Assembly (NCBI GenBank): GCA_028023455.1
Contig: JAQFVV010001005.1
Span: forward strand, 62,001 to 126,000
Reading direction: 5' to 3'
Origin: Epiperipatus broadwayi
Lineage: Eukaryota > Onychophora > Udeonychophora > Euonychophora > Peripatidae
Length of the DNA: 64,000 nt
Made by a program: the position numbers and the translations under genes. Positions 58,024 through 64,000 of the stretch are shown here, piece by piece (positions within the stretch are counted from its first letter, which is position 1; every line of letters starts with the position of its first letter). The notes beneath the pieces were generated by a model, which was given only the letters and a program-made list of their open reading frames with translations, did no database searches and was not told where the DNA came from.

Positions 58024-58100
58024 TATGCTGGTCTGGTTTAATTTTGAATTTGGGGTAGTTTTGATTTTATATTGACTAGTTTATCTTTATGTTTGTAATA
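58024..58100 (+). repeat. LTR-like direct repeat of PLE 3, 3' copy
   Basis: The counterpart of 55055-55130. It runs into a short (TA)n at 58097 that marks the element's right edge. Confidence 0.8.
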
Positions 58101-58389
58101 TATATATATATAAATTAAAAGAGGGGAGGGGGTTTTGGTTAGGAAAGTTTTATAAAAAAAAGTAAAGAATTTATTATTATTGTTTGAAAGTTGATTTTCA
58201 AGTTTAAATAATATAAATCTCTTTTATTTAAATTAGAAAAAAAAAGTCATCTTAAAACTAGTGTCAATTTTAGAATAAAATATATATGTGTGTTTGTGAA
58301 TAGAATAAATGTATGCATAGTAAATATTAAGATGAAATAAATGAATACAGAAGATTATCATTAAAATATTCAGTAATGAGCTACTAATT

Positions 58390-58900
58390 AAAAGTGGATT
58401 CAGGAAGTCAAGATTTGGATTTTGGAGTTATATTTTAAAACTTAAGATTTAAACATTATTTTAATAAGTTGTGGTATATGAAAGAGAGATGTATGACTCT
58501 TGAAATAATTGAATGTGTGTGATATGATGATCTATAATTTTAACATGCTGATAATCTGGCATTAATAGTTCATGAGATTAAATGAAGTAATATTTTTAAT
58601 AATACTTATAAAAGTGGAGTTAAGAAGTATTGATGAGTTGATCTAAAATTATAACACATGCTAAAGCATAATAATATATTTTACATCAAATGATTTTACA
58701 GTGGGGTTCACAAGTCTATTAATCATTCTGTCATTTTGTAAATAAATCATACAAAAAAAGTTATGTTTAATAGTTCATATACATGCAGCCAAAAAATTTG
58801 GTTCAAATTTTGGATTTGGGAAATGGGCTGCTATATATATATTTTTGTGGAAAAAGTGGCAAAAAGGAGAGAGGAAACTTATGGTGTTATTTTAAAGAGG
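58390..58900 (+). repeat. Unclassified repeat family U, direct copy
   Basis: Shares ordered blocks with 59210-59680: AATAAGTTG, GATGTATGACTC/GATGTGTGACTT, TCTATAATTTTA, ATAGTTCATGAGATTAAAT, GCAGCCAAAAA and GGGCTGCTATATATATATTT. The offset is about 800 bp. No protein is recognised. Confidence 0.75.
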
Positions 58901-59082
58901 AAGAAGCTTTCAAACTTAAATGGTGACCCATATAAAAGGGCACAATATATATATATAGTAGCCCTTGGATTTGCCCAAGACTTCATTTTTGAGTTAACTA
59001 TGCAAGATAGGGTTTAATATAAAATTTTCCTCATAGTTTGTGTATATATTTTTCTTTAATAAACAAAATTTTTAGCCAAGAC

Positions 59083-59160
59083 TAGGTTTGAACCCATATT
59101 CATAAGGATTGCATACATTTTACTTTATAGGCAATCTGAACATTTATCACTAAAATATTT
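59083..59160 (-). other. Possible tRNA-derived SINE head
   Basis: The minus strand contains ATGGGTTCAAACCTAG, a good match to a Pol III B box/T arm, near 59097-59082. A loose A-box-like TAGTGATAAATG lies about 60 nt upstream. A cloverleaf could not be drawn convincingly. Confidence 0.3.
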
Positions 59161-59199
59161 CTAACCAAAAGATTGTTTTATTCAGCATTAATTTATGGG

Positions 59200-61340
59200 T
59201 CAATTTGGTATTGGAGTATATATTTTAGAAAAGCAAGATTTATATCATTATTTAATAAGTTGAGTGAGAAGAAGGAGGGATGTGTGACTTAAAACTACGT
59301 TAGATAGTGATGATGGATGGTCTATAATTTTATACTGATAAGTTATAAATAAATAGTTCATGAGATTAAATTATAAAAAACATAATAGTTAGTAATAATT
59401 AAGGATTAAAATATTAAATCGGTTTCATATAAGAATTGTATACATGTCGACAGTGTGTGTATTTAATCTAATTGTGAATTTCAATTGTAAAGTTCACAAT
59501 TAATAATCATTACTTGTCATCACTTGTAAGGAAATCTTTAAAAAAGAACTTAAGTCATTTTAAAATAGTTTATTATTTGCAGCCAAAAATTAGTTCAAAA
59601 TTCTGGGTTTGAAGCTGGGCTGCTATATATATATTTTTTATGGAAAAAGTAAAAAGAGGGGAGAAAGAGCTTTCTGTTATTTGTTCTGAAGAGAGAGCTT
59701 TCTGTCTTTTGTTTTACCATGCATGTTGTATTACCAAGTAAATTCTCAGAGTGATTTAAATGATATATATGACCAAGGAATTTGAGTGTGAAATTAATTA
59801 GTGATTATATCTGTTAAATGTAAAATTAATTGGTGATTATCTGTTAGAATGCAGATGTGAATTTGGCATGGTTGTTCAAGGGAGCAAAAGGTTAAAATAA
59901 CCAGAATGATAAAGAAACAAGAGTCAATTAATTAAGAAAACAGACTGACCAGATTTCAGAGGTCAAGTAAAATTTCATAATAGGGGCGGAGAGTAAGAAA
60001 AGCGAAATTCATAAAAAGTTCTGATGTGTTGTAAAAGAGGGGCTAGTCTATTTGAAACTTTCTGTTTGCAAGTTATCTCTCATCTGGTTTTATAGAGAAA
60101 CTTTGCTATAAAGTTAAAAGAAATTTTTTTTCCTTTTAGAAAAAAAAATTGTTTATTGTAAATTATTCATTTGTCTCATAAAATAACTTTGTCAAATTTA
60201 ATATCATAAGAAGAAAAGAAAATATCTATTGAATAAGTTTTTTAATTGGGTATACATTTAATCTTCTGAAGTTAAACAATGGTCATGATTGTCTAGCACT
60301 AATTGATGACAAATCAGCAAGTGATAAAATTTAAACCACAGAAAATAAACACTAAATTTGCTTTCGTATATAAAGCATTCAATTTGAATATTAAATGAAT
60401 TTAAAGAAAGAAAAGAAAAAGAAATGGACTTATATCTTAAGAAATTTAAACAAGTGCTGTTCAGTTGTAATCTACATAAAATCAAAAATGAGGAAATAAT
60501 TTCAGCAGTATAAAATTCGTGTATATGATGGCATAGGAGAACTTTATCACAAGAACTTTGTCTACATAAACTCGTGCTCATATAAACAAATCAAGGAAGA
60601 AAAGGAAAAGGAAAAATGGAAATCAGAAACTTGAAGGACACTTCCAAATAACTCTTTAAGTATATTTTTTTTATTTTATTATTCACTATTCACGTAGAAC
60701 ATTTAATCTAGAAAAGAAAAAGAAATATTCTTTCTTATATGTTTTCTCATATATATCCATTTAAATTTAATTCATGTCAGAATTATAATTGTTGCTATTT
60801 TGGGGGTAGAGATATTGATGACAGATCATTTTGTATGTGTTTATTTTAAATGCTTTTGCTATTATTATCATTTTTGGGGGGTAGATAGAAGAATATCATG
60901 TCATTCTGTATAGTGTCTTATTTTAAATGCTTTACAAACATTTTAAAAAAAGAGATATTATTATTAAGGGAAATGTTTTGAATGAATCGTATCAGAGGTT
61001 ATTATCAAATGCTTAGACTTATTGCTATGTTTATAAAATTGTGTGGCTGTTGGGCTAAAACATCATCCTTATCTTATAAAAGTGCAGGGAAATAGTTTTA
61101 AAAATTTAATACGCATTTCTTATTATTTATTATTATTATAATCATAAATTTAAGGCCAGAGACAAGCTGATTAATGCTTGAAATTGTTAGCTCTATATTC
61201 AGTGCATTAATGCCAGAATATTGAGATATGAAAGTTTTCACTTGTAGAAGTTGATGTTTCGACCTGTATATAATGTGGATGGACCAATAGTTCTCACTAA
61301 GCCAGTGAAGTCATGGCTCACTAAGATATTATGCTATATT
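59200..61340 (+). repeat. Unclassified repeat family U, palindrome left arm
   Basis: An arm of a long diverged palindrome centred near 61340. Paired landmarks (left, and reverse complement of right): GATAGTGATGATGGAT (59312; 62600), GGGCTGCTATATATAT (59616; 62395), GTGAAATTAATTAGTGATTA (59789; 62290), CATCTGGTTTTATAGAGAAA (60080; 62135), AACTTTGTCAAATTTAATA (60186; 62050), GACTTATATCTTAA (60426; 61880), ATGTCAGAATTA (60774; 61680), CCAGAGACAA (61156; 61465), TTCGACCTGTATAT (61257; 61415) and AAGCCAGT (61299; 61385). The left arm is longer than the right because of insertions. Confidence 0.85.
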
Positions 61341-62650
61341 TATAAAGTATTTAAACACAGCAGTATAATATCAGTGGCATGACTGGCTTGTCCATCCACA
61401 TATACAGGTCGAAGCGCTTCATATGCTGTTGGCATTGGAATATGAGCCAACCTATTTGTCTCTGGCGTTATAATAATAATAATAAATAAATTGGCAAGAA
61501 ATGAAACCCACACCCTTTACTAAAATAAGGACAAATAAACATAGCAATAAATCTAAACTGATAGCCTCTGATCTCTTTTTTTTTAAATGTTAAGCATTTG
61601 CATACAAGAATGACATGATATTATCTACCCCAAAATAGCATTTAAAATAAACTCTATACAACAGCAATTAATTCTGACATAATAGAATGGATTATTATAT
61701 GAGAAAAACATGAAATTCTTTTTCTAGATGAATGAATGAATAATAAAATAAAAATAAATATACTTAAAGTATTGAATTCCTTTCTTCATATTTGTTATAT
61801 AACACAATTATAATGATAAAGGAACCTCTACCATCATATACACAGTACGATTTTATGAATTTGAGCAACACTTTGTTTAAGATATAAGTCATTTTCTTGT
61901 TGCTATCATTTGTGTATTCAAGAAATGTACAGTTTAGAGTTTTTATTTTCTCGGTTTATGCTGATTTGTGGAGACGGCATGACTTCAGGAATTATATAGT
62001 AAAAAACTATTCAATGAATGCTCTTTTCTTTCTTATTAAATTTGACAAAGTTGTTATATGGTAATTTTTATTTAAACAATTTTTTTTCACAAAGAAAAAA
62101 AACAACATAGCAAAGATTTCTCTATAAAACCAGATGAAGACCAACTGCAAACGAAAGTTTGCCAACGCATCAAGCACAGCAACAATGACCCCTGGGCGGT
62201 TGGTGACTGTCATTCGCAGTTATTTTTAACCTTTTTCTCAAATTCACTGCTGCATTCACAGCTAGCCCCGCATTTAGCTGTAATCACTAATTAATTTCAC
62301 TCAAGAATCGCGGTCCATACGTGGAACAGTAATGCATGTCATATATGCTTCAACAGAAGTCTTTTCTCTTTAGAAATATATATAGCAGCCCCGGCTACGG
62401 CCATAACTATTTTTTAAGATTTCTAAGCACAAGTATGACAAAATTTAATGATTAGTGAACTTACGAATTAAATACACTGTCACACATATATTTATTCTTA
62501 CCAGGCTGATTTATTTTAATCCTTGAGTATTAACTGTATGTTTTTATAGTATCTCATAATTTGTGCTTATCGATATAAATTATGACTATCCATCATCACT
62601 ATCTAACATGTCGCACATCCCTTTCTTCTCCTCAGCAAGTAAATAATGTA
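61341..62650 (-). repeat. Unclassified repeat family U, palindrome right arm
   Basis: The inverted partner of 59200-61340. Part of it (62150-62400) is noticeably richer in G+C and CpG than its surroundings (GACCGCGATTCTTGAG, GGCCGTAGCCGGGG on the minus strand), while the left-arm equivalents have lost most CpGs. This is consistent with the right arm being closer to the ancestral sequence. Its 62007-62213 frame shows no protein family. Confidence 0.83.
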
Positions 62651-63720
62651 TGTCTGAAAAAAAATATATCTGTAGAATTGATTTTGCAAATAAATAACGA
62701 ATCACTTTGGTAAGCAATTTAAATATTCAGGTAAATATGCAATCATATGGGATACTATATTTGTTTATAATATACACAAATGAAATTATATTAAACCCTA
62801 TCTTATAATTCTTTCAAAAATATGTAGTAGAATCCAAGAACACTATCTGTATAAAAAACATGGGTCACCATTTAAGTTTTGTGCTAATCTAGTGGAAAAT
62901 TTTAAATTTAAGAAGTATTTTAAAGATGTGATGTTGACTTTGCTTGTGGTAATGTTACCATAAGTTTAATTAAAGCAATCTATGAGTGTTTGATATGTGA
63001 ATTGTGTTGATCTTGGGAAGATATTTAAAAATGATGATGATTATGATGTAATACTGCATTAATAAATTTAATGACAAATGTTTAAAGCTAAAGTATTTAA
63101 AAGACAAGTTAAAATTAGACAAAAAATATTTATTTAATTTGAAATATATGTTAAAAGTGAATAAAAATATTTTAAATTATAAGTACTTAAATTGAGATTA
63201 ATATTTGATTTTAATCATATTAAATAATTATTTTAAAATCTGTTGTAATATCTTATTTATTTTAAAAATAAATATTTATTTTAAAAAATCAATTGTTAAG
63301 TTTATTTTTAGCAAGCGTTCTTGTGTTATAAAGAACAGATGTTATACACACATGCGTGGAAGTTGTCTAATAAAGTTGCATAATTATTTTAAAAAATCAT
63401 GTTGTAAAATTTATAAATAATACGTGAGTTATCACGAGATAAAAATAAAGATATTAATGTAAAATATTAATTTTGATTTTAAAAAATATTGTCTTAAAAA
63501 TATAACGTATTTAAAAAGATTTAGTTTATTTTAAATGATCTTATAAAAGTTAAGATTTAAATTAAGAGAGAAATAATATTTCAAAAGAATGTTTAATAGA
63601 TTTAAATAAACGATAAATATTGTTTTGAAAGAATTTGATAAAATATCAAATATTAAATAAGTCATTATTTATTTTTAATATTGTGTTGGTAAATATGTAA
63701 ATAAGCAAAGTTTGATTGTT
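62651..63720. other. AT-rich non-coding sequence
   Basis: Nothing recognised. The short plus-strand frame at 63205-63420 is Lys/Ile/Phe-rich and without family resemblance. Confidence 0.45.
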
Positions 63721-63728
63721 TAATCGTA

Positions 63729-63799
63729 CCAATCAGATAAGGTGTTTCTGGCAGTATATAAGCTGGATTCAATTGTTGAGGGGGTCTCTCTACAATAAA
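63729..63799 (+). promoter_or_regulatory. CCAAT / TATATAAG / AATAAA cluster: LTR-like or Pol II promoter
   Basis: CCAAT at 63729-63733, TATATAAG at 63755-63762 and, about 30 bp after the TATA box, GGGTCTCTC (expected start region near 63785). AATAAA follows at 63794-63799, with a G/T-rich TCGTTTGTGCT behind it. A start site only about 10-15 bp before a polyadenylation signal is the U3-R-U5 layout of LTR retrotransposons. No LTR partner, primer-binding site or gag/pol lies in the window, so it may be a solo LTR, the start of an element continuing rightward, or an ordinary promoter. Confidence 0.45.
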
Positions 63800-64000
63800 A
63801 CTTCTAAGTCGTTTGTGCTATTAAAAAAATAGCCAAGTAAATTTATATAGGTACATTTATTAAATAGTAACTTAAAAATAATATAATAATTAATTACATA
63901 AACTTATTTTTATAATTAATATAACACGGAATATTCTAATGAATGTTTATGAGTGAAAATGTGAATGATTTTTATTTTATGAAGCTGCAAATTCCGAAGA

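Larger units (their letters stand above)
54611..58100 (+). mobile_element. Penelope-like element 3, nearly complete, with inverted 5' partial copy
   Basis: Family distinct from palindromes 1 and 2. Structure: an inverted copy of the element's 3' end (54611-55050); a direct LTR-like repeat starting TATGCTGGTCTGG at 55055; a degraded N-terminal region (55.5-55.95 kb, including FNDIRRIKKLSRLSDRIESL near 55575); the RT frame; the GIY-YIG frame; and the same LTR-like start at 58024. Inverted 3' sequence ahead of a direct copy is characteristic of PLEs. It lies 3.3 kb from the hammerhead array, separated by AT-rich DNA. Confidence 0.85.

Noticed and set aside
62007-62213. Minus-strand frame MTVTNRPGVIVAVLDALANF as a gene
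   Set aside because: It lies in the right arm of the 58-62 kb palindrome, and the corresponding left-arm sequence is not open.

Overview
This window is AT-rich DNA from an animal nucleus, probably an invertebrate. I judge this from a spliced chymotrypsin-fold serine protease gene with canonical splice sites, LINE and Penelope-like retroelements, and many (TA)n and trinucleotide microsatellites. I cannot name the species. There is no sign of bacterial gene organisation, and almost every open reading frame is either a decayed retroelement or a translated repeat.

Layout. Two exons of one serine protease lie on the minus strand, at 39025-39305 and 1714-1871. They splice together in phase across an intron of about 37.15 kb. 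That intron holds most of the left half of the window: a head-to-head pair of RTE-type LINEs (7.1-10.8 kb minus, 10.9-13.9 kb plus), a decayed LINE with a CCHC-knuckle ORF1 (14.4-20.8 kb plus), two palindromic Penelope-like element (PLE) pairs (26.6-28.3 kb and 35.8-38.6 kb), a separate GIY-YIG endonuclease remnant (about 30 kb) and long AT-rich stretches. The GDSGGP exon should lie left of position 1. The exons with the catalytic His and N-terminus should lie right of 39.3 kb; I did not find them.

The most striking feature is at 44.2-51.3 kb: a near-homogeneous array of 17 copies of a repeat of about 425 bp, arranged as two inverted arms meeting at 47924/47925. Each copy encodes a type I hammerhead self-cleaving ribozyme, with all core nucleotides visible, a 4-bp stem II, a very short palindromic stem III and a stem I with an internal loop. 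The ribozymes are on the minus strand in the left arm and the plus strand in the right arm. This fits a metazoan retrozyme, a non-autonomous circular-RNA retroelement. A third PLE lies 3.3 kb further right (54.6-58.1 kb), with its reverse transcriptase motifs present, a GIY-YIG domain and hammerhead-like termini. It, or a relative, is a candidate source of the retrotransposition machinery.

From 58.4 to 62.65 kb there is a long, diverged palindrome of an unclassified repeat. The right edge has a CCAAT/TATA/AATAAA cluster resembling an LTR or a Pol II promoter. A theme runs through the window: nearly every repeated sequence occurs as an inverted pair, and many arms end at or enclose (TA)n tracts. 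Percent identities, GC content and family assignments were judged by eye, not computed.
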